Of a stretch of 64,000 nt of DNA, positions 1 through 9,569 are shown in pieces (the stretch's first letter is position 1; each line of letters starts with the position of its first letter). The stretch covers positions 2,423,246 through 2,487,245 of the forward strand of contig NC_087081.1 in the NCBI RefSeq assembly GCF_026151205.1, written 5' to 3'. This DNA is from Bolinopsis microptera. Lineage: Eukaryota; Ctenophora; Tentaculata; Lobata; Bolinopsidae. The notes under the pieces are model-generated. The model was given only the letters and a program-made list of their open reading frames with translations, was not told the DNA's origin and made no database searches. A program made the position numbers and the translations under genes.

Positions 1-8
1 ATTGAATT

Positions 9-887
9 ATGATAGTGCTACACTGTTTAACTGCTATACTCGTCCTGGAGGAAACTAACTGTGACCAAGGTAAGTCATTACTATCTGTCATACTGTCAGT
101 ACTGTCACAAGTGTTGCTTAAACTTGTTGCAAAGCATTTCAACATGAAAACCGATCAGACTTATCCGTGGACTATATCAGCTTCAGTCCCATTACAGAGA
201 TATGGAATATTGGGCTGGTGGGGAGGTGAAACCCATATTTTTTATATGAATCATATATTTGATTTGACACGTCACAGTGATTCTAACTTTTGCTTATTGT
301 ATCATCTGTTCAGAAGAAGTAATATACGAAAACATAGCAAGTAAAGGTGAGGTTGACGCTGAAAGTGAGTGGGGAAGTTACTCAGTAAAATACTTGATTG
401 ATGGAAGGTAACTATAGTTCACTGACTTTATTTGTAATATTCTGTATTATAAGTATTTACATGAGATTATTACAAACTCAGTGTTTCGAGCCGGACCTCA
501 ATATTCCGCCCAAGACACAGAGGCCCACCTGAACAATCTGAACACCCATTACAAACAAACTTTATTTTCAGTCCTGAAGGGGTTTGTTTCATCGCAAACG
601 GAATTGACCGTACCGACCAATGGTGCAGGCTCACGTTTCCTGAGACTTACTACATAGAGAGGATATCTATATGGAACAGACGAGAAGAGACGAGCGCTCC
701 CAGGATAGACGGAGTGCAGGTGCACATAGACCATGTTCTCCTAACCAGGATAGAGTACGTAGAGGGGAAGGAAGAGTACGGATACTCACTTCCTCAGAAG
801 AAAGGCAAAGTGATAACGATCTGCTGCAGCAAGGTTAATCTGGCCATAGCTGAGTTGGAGGTCTACGGGTCAACTACTAAAGGTTAG
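9..887 (+). CDS. small secreted F5/8 type C (discoidin/fucolectin-like) domain protein, 3 exons
   Basis: Three exons join in phase: 9-69, 314-407 and 482-887, with GT/AG borders (donors GTAAGT and GTAACT; acceptors TTCAG and CTCAG). The first exon encodes a short hydrophobic leader ending at Cys-Asp-Gln, a probable signal peptide. The rest, about 165 residues, reads like one F5/8 type C domain: a KYLIDG segment early, then DQWCRLTFPETYYIERISIWNR (the counterpart of 'WWxVDLG..xxxxxVxIxNR'), and AIAELEVYG at the end (the counterpart of 'LCEVEVYG'). Such domains are sugar- or lipid-binding modules of lectins and extracellular proteins. Reading on after Lys-Gly meets a TAG at 885-887, giving about 186 residues. 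The same place also looks like a donor (AAAG|GTTAG), so the gene could continue outside what I can read. The family assignment is by pattern only. Confidence 0.6.
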
Positions 888-948
888 TTTAGCGCGCGCC
901 AGAGCATTACTAGTCAACTACTAAAGGTTAGTTTAGCGCACGCCAGAG
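870..948. repeat. 35-bp direct duplication at the 3' end of the F5/8 gene
   Basis: The stretch beginning TCAACTACTAAAGGTTAG occurs at 870-904 and again at 914-948 with one mismatch (GCGCG versus GCGCA). It copies the last codons, the stop and the donor-like site of the preceding gene, so a second termination or splice signal lies 44 bp downstream. Confidence 0.75.
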
Positions 949-1606
949 TGTGCTACGGAGTGTTCCTCAATCCTCATAAATGGCCAAGACATGATGTTCT
1001 TGTGGAAGCAAGATGGTGAGAAAATATGGGCTTCTAGTTTGGTGAACTACCTCAACTCAGATATCATTTTTCAAGCGAGGCAGTGCGCCAGTACTGTGTG
1101 GGATTCTTATTTTATCTTTTGGTAAACCTGAAACATACCTATCATTGCCCACATTACACTTGAAGTATTATACATGGTGGTTTAGCAATTGCTTTATTTG
1201 CTCTGTCTTAAAGTGAAAGTGAAGTCCATCATTCAAATTTCCCAGCTCTTATTGTATACATTTTAATGAAAACGAGCATTATCCTGGCCATTTGGCGCCA
1301 TAATATCAATAGTCAACATGTCATCAGTATTTTACATAATTGTACAAGTAAGGTGATTTGATAGTTTGTCGACAATATCGACCCTTCTTCTGAGTTTTAT
1401 TTATAGGGAGTTAAGTTTTATTTGTTTTTATCCAGACTGCTGCTGACTATGGAATCATTCAATACAAAGTTTGATGAGAAGTGTGAAAAGCAAAAATCTA
1501 AATATTTACATGTTCTTAATATCAAAACCAAGTATTATTTTTAAGTTATTAGGCTAGAGTCGGTATTCGACATTAACCATATATATATATATACTCAAAA
1601 TGTTTC
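949..1606. other. intergenic, no gene seen
   Basis: AT-rich sequence without a convincing ORF or spliced exon pair. A short (AT)n run lies near 1579-1593, just before the minisatellite. Confidence 0.5.
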
Positions 1607-1790
1607 AAGGTGCAGTTTTAAGGTGCAGTTTTAAGGTGCAGTTTTAAGGTGCAGTTTCAAGGTGCAGTTTCAAGGTGCAGTTTCAAGGTGCAGTTTCAAG
1701 GTGCAGTTTAAGGTACAATTTCAAGGTGCAGTTTCAAGGTGCAGTTTCAAGGTGCAGTTTCAAGGTGCAGTTTCAAGGTGCAGTTTCAAG
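1607..1790. repeat. 13-bp minisatellite (AAGGTGCAGTTTY)n
   Basis: About 14 head-to-tail copies of a 13-bp unit AAGGTGCAGTTT(T/C). The first units end in T, the later ones in C, and one unit near 1707-1720 is degenerate. The open frame through it is a repeat artefact. Confidence 0.9.
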
Positions 1791-2047
1791 TATGGAGTTG
1801 AGAATCAGGTATAAGAAGTTCACTTTTGAGAGGTTCGGGATGATCAAGGTCAGGATCAGTATTCACTATTCAGTGCCAGGCAAACGAGGATTCATGTTCA
1901 GAAACACCACCGGGTTTTGAAAGCTAATTTTAGGATCGGTGATCAGGATCAGGAACAGGAAAAATCTTTGGCTGGGCTCTGGGTTTGATTTAGTTCAGGT
2001 TCATAACTAGAACCCAGCAGCTTTCAACTTTAAATCATAGAGGAGCC

Positions 2048-2299
2048 TTAGGAATGACAGTTATCAACTGCAACATAAGAGAGACTCTCCGGCTTGAATC
2101 CTAAACATCTCTTTGGTTTTAGTAGAGCTTTTCGTTTACCAGGAACATCGTTCCGTCGAGCGGATGTAGCTGACTTCAGGGATATTACCAGAGTAAGGAG
2201 ATCGTTGGTGGTAGCATCGTGTCCTAATCTGGAGAGAGCCACTTCTGCGTCATCAGCAGTATAACCGAGTTTGGTAGCGTACTGAATAAAAGAGTGCAT
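2048..2299 (-). CDS. ORF with UBA-like motif resembling the N-terminus of Regnase/ZC3H12 or N4BP1-KHNYN proteins (partial or remnant)
   Basis: 83 residues from an ATG. In-frame codons continue about 45 bp further upstream, so the true start or a splice acceptor (TTCTACAAG before the ATG) may differ. Residues 5-38 contain KLGYTADDAEVALSRLG followed by NDLLTLVISL. This matches by eye the 'KLGYsee.v..vL.kLG.da..NdlL.elv.L' pattern of the UBA-like domain at the start of Regnase/ZC3H12 and N4BP1/KHNYN endoribonucleases. No NYN nuclease domain or CCCH finger follows: after a basic stretch (KRKALLKPKR) the frame stops at 2048. It may be a first exon (a CTG|GTAATA donor is present), a domain relic, or chance. 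Confidence 0.35.
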   Translation of the reverse strand: MHSFIQYATKLGYTADDAEVALSRLGHDATTNDLLTLVISLKSATSARRNDVPGKRKALLKPKRCLGFKPESLSYVAVDNCHS

Positions 2300-2903
2300 C
2301 TTGTAGAATGTAGAGATAGTTTGCGGAGTAGCAGAGGAGGTTTAGAGTGAACTTTGTTGATGAGTTGTGAGGTTTTTGCAAGATTGGTGTACCGTAAACT
2401 ATAGATAACAATTACAAGATATTATATCCTTTTATATCTGAGCCGAGGTTAACCTGGTTCCAGAAGATTCCATCGCAGGAGAGTCTGGTTACACAATTGA
2501 TTGGATCGAATAGTCAGGATCAGAATATTTGTAATACTGTTATACTGCCTCATTGCCTGTAAATCACGTGACCTCTCGACCAATCAACCTCACCCATCGG
2601 TGTCACATGGAATCTGATTGCACGGGAATTACCCGATCACCTGATCAATAGGCAACCGGCAAGCTTGATAGACTGCCAGGGATAATTTTTGCAAATCCGT
2701 TAAAGAAACAGAAGTGCAGACGCCTTAAACCTCCTAAATTCCAAAGACTTGTGACCCTATTGTAACCCTTGTAACCCCCATTGATAATAAGTAAAGTTAA
2801 TAACTACTCACAATAGTGGAGCCCATAAACAGGGCTATAGTTGAGGTTTACAAGAAGTGTAGTACAGTGTTCCAGAGAGTCCGGGTTCTTGGGACGACTT
2901 ATC
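2300..2903. other. intergenic, no gene seen
   Basis: No supported coding exon. A few short GGTTACA/TGTAACC-like words near 2750-2790 look like repeat debris. The monomer array begins at 2904. Confidence 0.4.
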
Positions 2904-3864
2904 AGCTTAGCGTGATACAGTTGGAACTGAGAAGATTAGTCGTTAATTAATTAATTAATTAGAAGAATTAGAAGCTTAGCGTGGTACAGTTGGAACTGAG
3001 AGGATTAGTCGTTAATTAATTAATTAATTAATTAATTAGAAGCTTAGTGTGGTACAGTTGAAACTGAGAAGATTAGTCGTTAATTAATCAATTAATTAGA
3101 AGAATTAGAAGCTTAGCGTGGTACAGTTGAAACTGAGAGGATTAGTCGTTAATTAATTAGTTAATTAGAAGCTTAGCGTGGTACAGTTGGAACTGAGAGG
3201 ATTAGTCGTTAATTAATTAGTTAATTAGAAGCTTAGCGTGATACAGTTGGAACTGAGAGGATTAGTCGTTAATTAATTAATTAGTTAATTAGAAGCTTAG
3301 CGTGGTACAGTTGGAACTGAGAGGATTAGTCGTCAATTAATTAATTAGATAATTATCAGCTTAGCGTGGTACAGTTGAAACTGAGAGGATTAGTCGTTAA
3401 TTAATAAGTTAATTAGAAGCTTAGCGTGGTACAGTTGAAACTGAGAGGATTAATCATTAATTAATTGATTAGTTAATTAGAAGCTTAGCGTGGTACAGTT
3501 GAAACTGAGAGGATTAATCATTAATTAGTTAATTAGTTAATTAGAAGCTTAGCGTGGTACAGTTGGAACTGAGAGGATTAGTCGTTAATTAATTAATTAA
3601 TTAATTAGAAGCTTAGCGTGGTACAGTTGGAACTGAGAGGATTAATTGTTTATCAATTAATTAGTTAATTAGAAGCTTAGCGTGGTACAGTTGGAACTGA
3701 GATGATTAGTCGTTAATTAATTAATTAGTTAATTATCAGCTTAGCGTGGTACAGTTGAAACTGAGAGGATTAATCATTAATTAGTTAATTAGTTAATTAG
3801 AAGCTTAGCGTGGTACAGTTGAAACTGAGAGGATTAATCATTAATTAATTAATTAGTTAATTAG
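2904..3864. repeat. ~60-bp tandem array 1 (15 monomers) with internal (TTAA)n
   Basis: Fifteen head-to-tail monomers, each AGCTTAGCGTGGTACAGTTG, then GAACTGAGAGGATTAGTCG, then a variable TTAATTAATT tract that sets the unit length at 59-69 bp. The core contains the partial palindrome CAGTT(G)(G/A)AACTG. Variants include AGAGG/AGAAG and TAGTCG/TAATCA, shared by neighbouring units, which suggests local amplification. The array ends 146 bp before the first ATG of the ORF1-like gene. Confidence 0.92.
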
Positions 3865-4010
3865 TTTTCAGTGCAGTTATACACGCTTTTATTTCGTTGC
3901 TAATTTGTGCCTCTGTTATCAGCAGCGCTTATCATCTCAACAACTATCTCATACTCGCAGCTACAGCTTGTTTTACGGATACTATACACTGTGTATAACT
4001 GATCAACGAT

Positions 4011-4886
4011 ATGCCGACAGTAGCAGAACGTTTCAAATTTGACTTAGTAGAGACCGATGGACAAAAGTTTCTACTTGATACCGTGAAACAGTGTAAAGTC
4101 GATTGTGTTTAAGAACTAAATCATGAGAGCGTGAACAAAATTGGTAACAAGGGGGATTTAGCGGCAAAGTTTTTGCAAGCTATGCAGCTCATTGAGAGAC
4201 AGCATAACATGATCATAAATCAGAGGGTACACGTTAGTCAGTATCAGTCCGGTATGATACAGCTGCAGGACCAAGTTATAAAACTACAGGAGCAACTATT
4301 ATCTGCAAAAGAAGGACTTTCTAAGGCGATAGAGTTTAACGAACATCTCAAGACTGAGTTTTTTGAGGGTGTTCAGAAAGAAGTCAGTTCAGTTAAACAA
4401 AGTTTTAGCGATGTGGTGAAATCCGGTAGTATCGAGAACTCAGCTGCGATTTCTACAGAATCCATTAAATCAGTTGCCAAGCAAATTGCTTTGGAGGAGG
4501 AGTTGGGTAGGAACATCATGGTCTTTGGGCTATGCGAGGAGGTCAATGAGGAGATCAATACAAAAGTCGCTGAAGTATTGGAATCATTGGGAGAGAAACC
4601 CCGAGTTGAGGCTTGTAGAATCGGCAAGAAATCACCGTCAGCTGCAAGACCGGTTAAAGTTTCCTTTTCCAGTTCTTCGATTGTGCAACAAATACTGAAG
4701 AAGTCGAGTAAACTGTGTGGAACAGAGAGATTTAAGAGGGTGTTCCTAGCTCCAGATCGTACAGCAGAAGAGAGAGCTCAGCGTAAAGAACTTGTCCTAG
4801 AGCTAAAAAGAAGAGCTGGTATTGAGAAGGACAAAAAACTCTTCATTCGTGAAGGGAAGATTTGTAGCCTTGAGAGGCAAAAATGA
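4011..4886 (+). pseudogene. non-LTR retrotransposon ORF1-like protein with one in-frame stop
   Basis: One reading frame runs from ATG 4011 to the TGA at 4884-4886, interrupted only by TAA at 4110-4112. The first part gives 33 residues (MPTVAERFKFDLVETDGQKF...). Beyond the stop come about 258 residues: a Gln/Glu-rich coiled coil (roughly residues 50-110 of the whole), then NIMVFGL...EVLESLG (RRM-like entry), RPVKVSFSSSS, FLAPDRTAEERAQRKELV and a basic end KKLFIREGKI. That order (coiled coil, RRM-like, APDRTxEER, basic C-terminus) is typical of the RNA-binding ORF1 proteins of CR1/L2/Rex-type LINEs. No reverse transcriptase follows within the arrays. The stop is either a nonsense mutation or a readthrough site; an inactivated copy is more likely. 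Translation from a GTG at 4131 is not expected in an animal. Confidence 0.7.
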
Positions 4887-5198
4887 GTTTCTAAATATTT
4901 TTCGTGTTGTGAGCAAATCAAAAAGTTTAGCTCTATGAGTATTTGTCTTCTGTGTGCTTAGTTTTTGTCGAAGGATCTAACCATTTTATTTCACTTATAC
5001 AAAACTGTATAGTTTTCAAGGGATTAATCTGGTTTTAGGCGAATCTTGTTCAGAGATCGCTGTTTCATTACTCTTAGTCAGCTGGTGCAGCCTTTATACA
5101 TACTTTTATATGTATATTTACAATTTTAAATTGCTGTTCAATATCTATTTTTAGTAAACATTAACTGGGGTAGTAAAACCCAGTTCCCAATCAATCAG
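4887..5198. other. 3' flank of the ORF1-like gene
   Basis: Non-coding AT-rich DNA between the ORF1 stop and array 2. It ends in a short inverted repeat, ACTGGGGTAGTAAAACCCAGT at 5164-5184, 15 bp before the first monomer of array 2. This could be a LINE 3'-end hairpin. Confidence 0.35.
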
Positions 5199-5700
5199 AA
5201 GCTTAGCGTGGAACAGTTGAAACTGAGAGGATTAATCATTAATTAATTAATTAGTTAATTAGAAGCTTAGCGTGGTACAGTTGGAACTGAGAGGATTAGT
5301 CGTTAATTAATTAATTAATTAATTAGAAGCTTAGCGTGGTACAGTTGGAACTGAGAGGATTAGTCATTGATTAATTAATCAATTAATTATAAGCTTAGCG
5401 TGGTACAGTTGGAACTTAGAGGATTAGTCGTTAATTAATTAATTAAATAATTAGAAGCTTAGCGTGGTACAGTTGGAACTGAGAGGATTAATTGTTTATT
5501 AATTAATTAGTTAGAAGAATTATAAGCTTAGCGTGGTACAGTTGGAACTGAGAGGATTAATTGTTTATTAATTAATTAGTTAGAAGAATTAGAAGCTTAG
5601 CGTGATACAGTTGGAACTGAGAGGATTAATCATTAATTAGTTAATCAATTAGAAGAATTAGAAGCTTAGTGTGGTACAGCTGAAACTGAGACAAGAGGAA
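5199..5700. repeat. ~60-bp tandem array 2 (8 monomers, same family and orientation as array 1)
   Basis: Eight monomers of the AGCTTAGCGTGGTACAGTTG family in the same orientation as the array at 2904-3864. The last units degrade into CAGCTGAAACTGAGACAAGAGG and a loose echo near 5815-5850. The two arrays bracket the ORF1-like gene. Confidence 0.9.
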
Positions 5701-6487
5701 AAGGTGTTAGGACAAGAAGTAGCTTATTGTGTTAATTAATTAAGGGGCCGGGGCTGTAATCATGAAAATTCTCTCGACTTTATAGTTGTTTCTGATAGAG
5801 GGGAATGATATCTGTCAGTTGAAACTGAGACAAGAGGAGCAGGTTAGGTATTAAAACAAGAGGAAGCGTTAACTGATAGTGTTAACTAATTATCAGAGTT
5901 GTAAGTGTTTTGATTGGTGAGGAAGTAAAGTGACGTCCTGTGCGCTGTGACTGGTAAATTAATGTCTCGGGTAAAATTGCTTATTGCTCAACCTTCTTAC
6001 CTCTCTTTGGTGAGGCGCATTATCGACTTATTTTACAAAAGGGACTAACCAATTATGAATTAGGTTACCAATTAGTTAATTGTCTAGTAAGGTGATCTGA
6101 TGGAAGTTACCTGTATAGTGATGGGAACTGTACAGGACCGTATAAAGTTACACACATCTCCAGGGATATCCACACTGCGGGTTATTAGGTGTCAGTTAAG
6201 TAATTATATAATTATTTAATTTTAAACAATTCAATGCAAAATTTATTTTCTGATCATGAACATAATATTGAAGACCAGTTTAAATGAACTACCAGATTGA
6301 ATGAATTACAGAATGATTATTAACATCTCTTTGGGCCGTAATAAAGGAAACATAAAGAAGGTTACGTCAGCATAATCCAACAATTCCCCAATTTAGCCCT
6401 TTAAAGCTGCACAATCTATTTGCGGTCCATGTATTTTTATATCCATTATATATTAACGACCAGTCTACAGATCATGTACTGATTTAA
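5701..6487. other. intergenic, no gene seen
   Basis: Contains degenerate GTTGAAACTGAGACAAGAGG echoes of the array monomer near 5690-5850. No coding evidence. Confidence 0.4.
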
Positions 6488-7850
6488 CAGAGGCACATAT
6501 TAGGTGCGGTAAAAAAATCGAAATTATGCGGTACCGCACCCGACTATAAAGGTAAAATGTGCGGTAAGGTGCGGTAAATTTTTACCAATTATGCGGCAAA
6601 TGTGCGACGATTTTTTCCAAATTTGTGCGGGAATTGTGCGGTTTTCTTTTGCATTTTCTGAAGGACTTTGGAAATTCTAAACGTATAACCGCCGCTCTTA
6701 TCAAAAATAGGTCTGTTTATGTGTTACTGAGGGTGTAGTTCTTTACTAAGACCATGATTGAACCTATATTGAGATTCAGTTATCTGAGAACAGTGACTTG
6801 ATCTGGTAGAGATCAGGAGACAGTTATTTGAAGACGCCTCTTGATAGAGTCGATCAGATCCCATGCGTGATCGCAAATATGTGACCTCTTATGTTAAATT
6901 ATTATTTCAGCAATTATTTCTATTTCGGTTCTTTATACGGGAGTTAAATTTTAAGTGACTTTGTTTTAAATTTTCATGATTCTTGAAATTCGAATTTTAC
7001 TTACTCTAGATATGGTATTCATTCATGTATAGTCGAGACGATGGTGTTAGTGCCATCTCCGACAACTTTACGTTTAATTCCGTTTAATTCACGCTTGTTG
7101 GCATTGATCGTCAGTAATTGTAAACCATTTGATCCAAGATCCATTAAGCCCACTACAAAGCCAACGCTACAACGAATAGAGCTCATTACCCGATAAAAAG
7201 GGCTGCAGGTATGATCGAAGTACGGTAACGACTAGGGTTCCATAACGGCCTGGGTCACGGTCCCGAAAGGGCCTGGGTCACGGTCCCGAAAGGGCCTGGG
7301 TCATGGTCCCGAAAGGGCCTGGGTCACGTGGTAACCGGGTCACGTGGCCTAGGCATGAGTTCCAAAAGGGCCTGGGTCACGGTCCCGAAAGGGCCTGGGT
7401 CAGGGTCCCGAAAGGGCCTGGGTCACGTGGTAACTGGGTCACGTGGCCTAGGTATGAGTTCCAAAAGGGCCTGGGTCACGGTCCCGAAAGGGCCTGGGTC
7501 AGGGTCCCGAAAGGGCCTGGGTCACGTGGTAACTGGGTCACGTGGCCTAGGTATGAGTTCAAAAAAGGGCCTGGGTCACGGTCCCAAAAGGGCCTGAGTC
7601 ACGGTCCTAAAAGGGCCTGAGTCACGGTCCTAAAAGGGCCCGACTTTTAACATATTTTGGTTTTTACACTCGAAAATCTTAACGCGAAAATTTCAAAATT
7701 ACGCAGAAAATGCTAGATTATGCGGAAATATGCAGAAAATTACAAAATGTGCGGAAGTGTGCGGAAAACAATAAATTATGCGGAAATGTGCGGAAAACGG
7801 TAAATTGTGCGATCCCGCACCCATCGCACCTAATATGTGCCTGGCCTCTG
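6488..7850. mobile_element. putative non-autonomous hAT-like element with TIRs and internal minisatellite
   Basis: An 18-bp perfect inverted pair, AGGCACATATTAGGTGCG near 6491 and its complement near 7825-7842, lies inside outer CAGAGG...CCTCTG ends. The right end carries 5 extra bases, CCAGG. CAGAGG-type termini are usual for hAT transposons. No transposase is present. Subterminal zones on both sides are packed with TGCGG words (6510-6650 and 7720-7800), as expected of transposase-binding sites, but in the same strand orientation. GTACTGAT (6476-6483) and GTACTGAA (7851-7858) may be a decayed target duplication offset by 4 bp on the left, so the exact ends are uncertain. Confidence 0.6.
7244..7640. 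repeat. GGGCCTGGGTCACGGTCCCGAAA minisatellite with higher-order structure
   Basis: A ~23-bp unit (GGGCCTGGGTCA then CGGTCCCGAAA) alternates with a longer variant carrying CACGTGGTAACTGGGTCACG and CCTAGGTATGAGTTCC, giving a higher-order repeat of about 121 bp. The last units drift to CCTGAGTCACGGTCCTAAAA. The overlapping open frames here are repeat artefacts. Confidence 0.88.
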
Positions 7851-9569
7851 GTACTGAAACAGTGCGGATATGTAACATTGTCCCTTACAGTCTAGTAAAT
7901 CTATCAGCACCTAGCACTTAGCACGTAGCTTTATCTCTAAGGGGAGAGATTAGATTCTAGGATCATCAAAGGTTGTAACCGGTTTTCACGTGACTTATTA
8001 ATAGTGTGATTAAAGTTCAAATTAATCTATCAGCACTTGGCGCTATCTTTTGAGTGTGCGATGAGATTGCCGGTTGTCACTTATATAGTGTGATTAAAGT
8101 TTAAATAATTAGCAGTTTAGTTAGTAGGAGTTATACTAAGTAAGTTTGGATTTCCAAGGCTAAAGATTGGAGAGTACTAGTAAACTGTTGAGGTGTAGTT
8201 AAAATATTTTTGAAGTTATCATCAGCATTCAGCAACATACCTCAATTATTTGATATGTATCAAAATATGTATAATATAGCATTGTAGAAAGTGTTAGAAG
8301 TAATACGTAGTAAGTTATGATATTATGGTAAAACATTGTTTATTATTGATTACGTATAGATCATAACTTAGGTTAAATTTTACTGATAAGCTCAACAGAA
8401 GTATTTGTAATTCCTACTGGCATTTCACAGACAGGATTGTAAAAACAATGAACGTTCAACATTGAATTATCTGGAATTATTCATTTGCTAGGCTTACTTA
8501 TTTTACTTTTAAGACACGATACGAGGTGATGAATTTGTACACTGTACAGAGTGTAAACTGTACACATGGTATATATTTAAAATAAATATAAATAATAATT
8601 AACGTGTTTTCAGTTTCATTAGTCTCATATCTATTAAAGCTTTTTATATAAGTTACAACAAAGTCTTTATGTTATGTATCCTGGGTTTGGACAGGATATT
8701 ACCCGTTTAAAATATTTCCGTCACGTTACATAATTCTCAATAAATGTAATAGATTTGTAGTGTTATAATTAGTTTATGTTATCAGGAACGCAAACTGAAA
8801 TCAATGAATACAATATTCTAACAGAAGGACTCAGTTTATTTTGCACATGGTAATTGCAGTAAGAATGTCAGACATTTCCGGAGAACTAAAGCAGGCAGTA
8901 CACCGCGGTACTACCTGTAGTCTACACTAGACTGCTGTTCCATGTAGTGCATGACTTGGTGGCTACACGTCATTGATTTCAATATCATACGACACAATGT
9001 AGATATTTACTATCTACACTATACGTGACGCGGGTGCACTGTGCAGTATAGTCTATACTGCACAGTGCACACACGTCACGCGCACAGTCGTTGGCATGAT
9101 GAAGTTTATCACAATGAGGGCGAAACAATAGTGAGTAGAGGCAAGCTATATACCTGTACCTGTTTTACACTGTGCTAAGTTAAGATATTCATTATTATAT
9201 TATGTGGAAAAGTGTGAACTGTGGAATAGTGTGAACTGTGGAATGTACGTGGTTTGTGGAATGTACGTGGTTATACAGACAATGCTGGACATTGTTCCGG
9301 TGTCTTCCAACTGCCAGACATTATAAGTTACGCGAACAGTTGTGAAAGCAAGAGAGGGAGGCTTGCGAAGAAATGGTGATGTTTAACCATTACATCTGCA
9401 TCTGGAAGTATAATTCCTGTACTAATTTGTGATAAATTAACTAAAATAAAACATTAAGCAGATCCTGTAAAAAACGCACCGCACAGAGTATCGGTTACAC
9501 AGATAAAGAGATATGCATATTGCACGATCACATTATATCTTAGCTTGTCCATCATGATATTCCACGTAA
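7851..9569. other. intergenic, no gene seen
   Basis: AT-rich, no supported coding exon. It contains the near-perfect palindrome at 9034-9070 and a duplicated GTGTGAACTGTGGAA/GGAATGTACGTGGTT word near 9210-9270. Confidence 0.4.
9034..9070. repeat. 37-bp palindrome (18-bp arms, 1-bp centre)
   Basis: GTGCACTGTGCAGTATAG, a single T, then the exact complement. The symmetry continues imperfectly outward (CGTGACG at 9024 against CGTCACG at 9074), giving about 57 bp overall. Confidence 0.9.

Noticed and set aside
2904-5700. CRISPR-like array of regularly spaced repeats
   Set aside because: The units are contiguous tandem repeats with only a variable TTAA tract, no unique spacers and no cas genes, in an intron-bearing animal genome.
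7303-7620. Two overlapping plus-strand frames encoding repetitive Gly/Pro/Arg proteins
   Set aside because: They are translations of the GGGCCTGGGTCACGG minisatellite; both frames are open because the repeat lacks stops.
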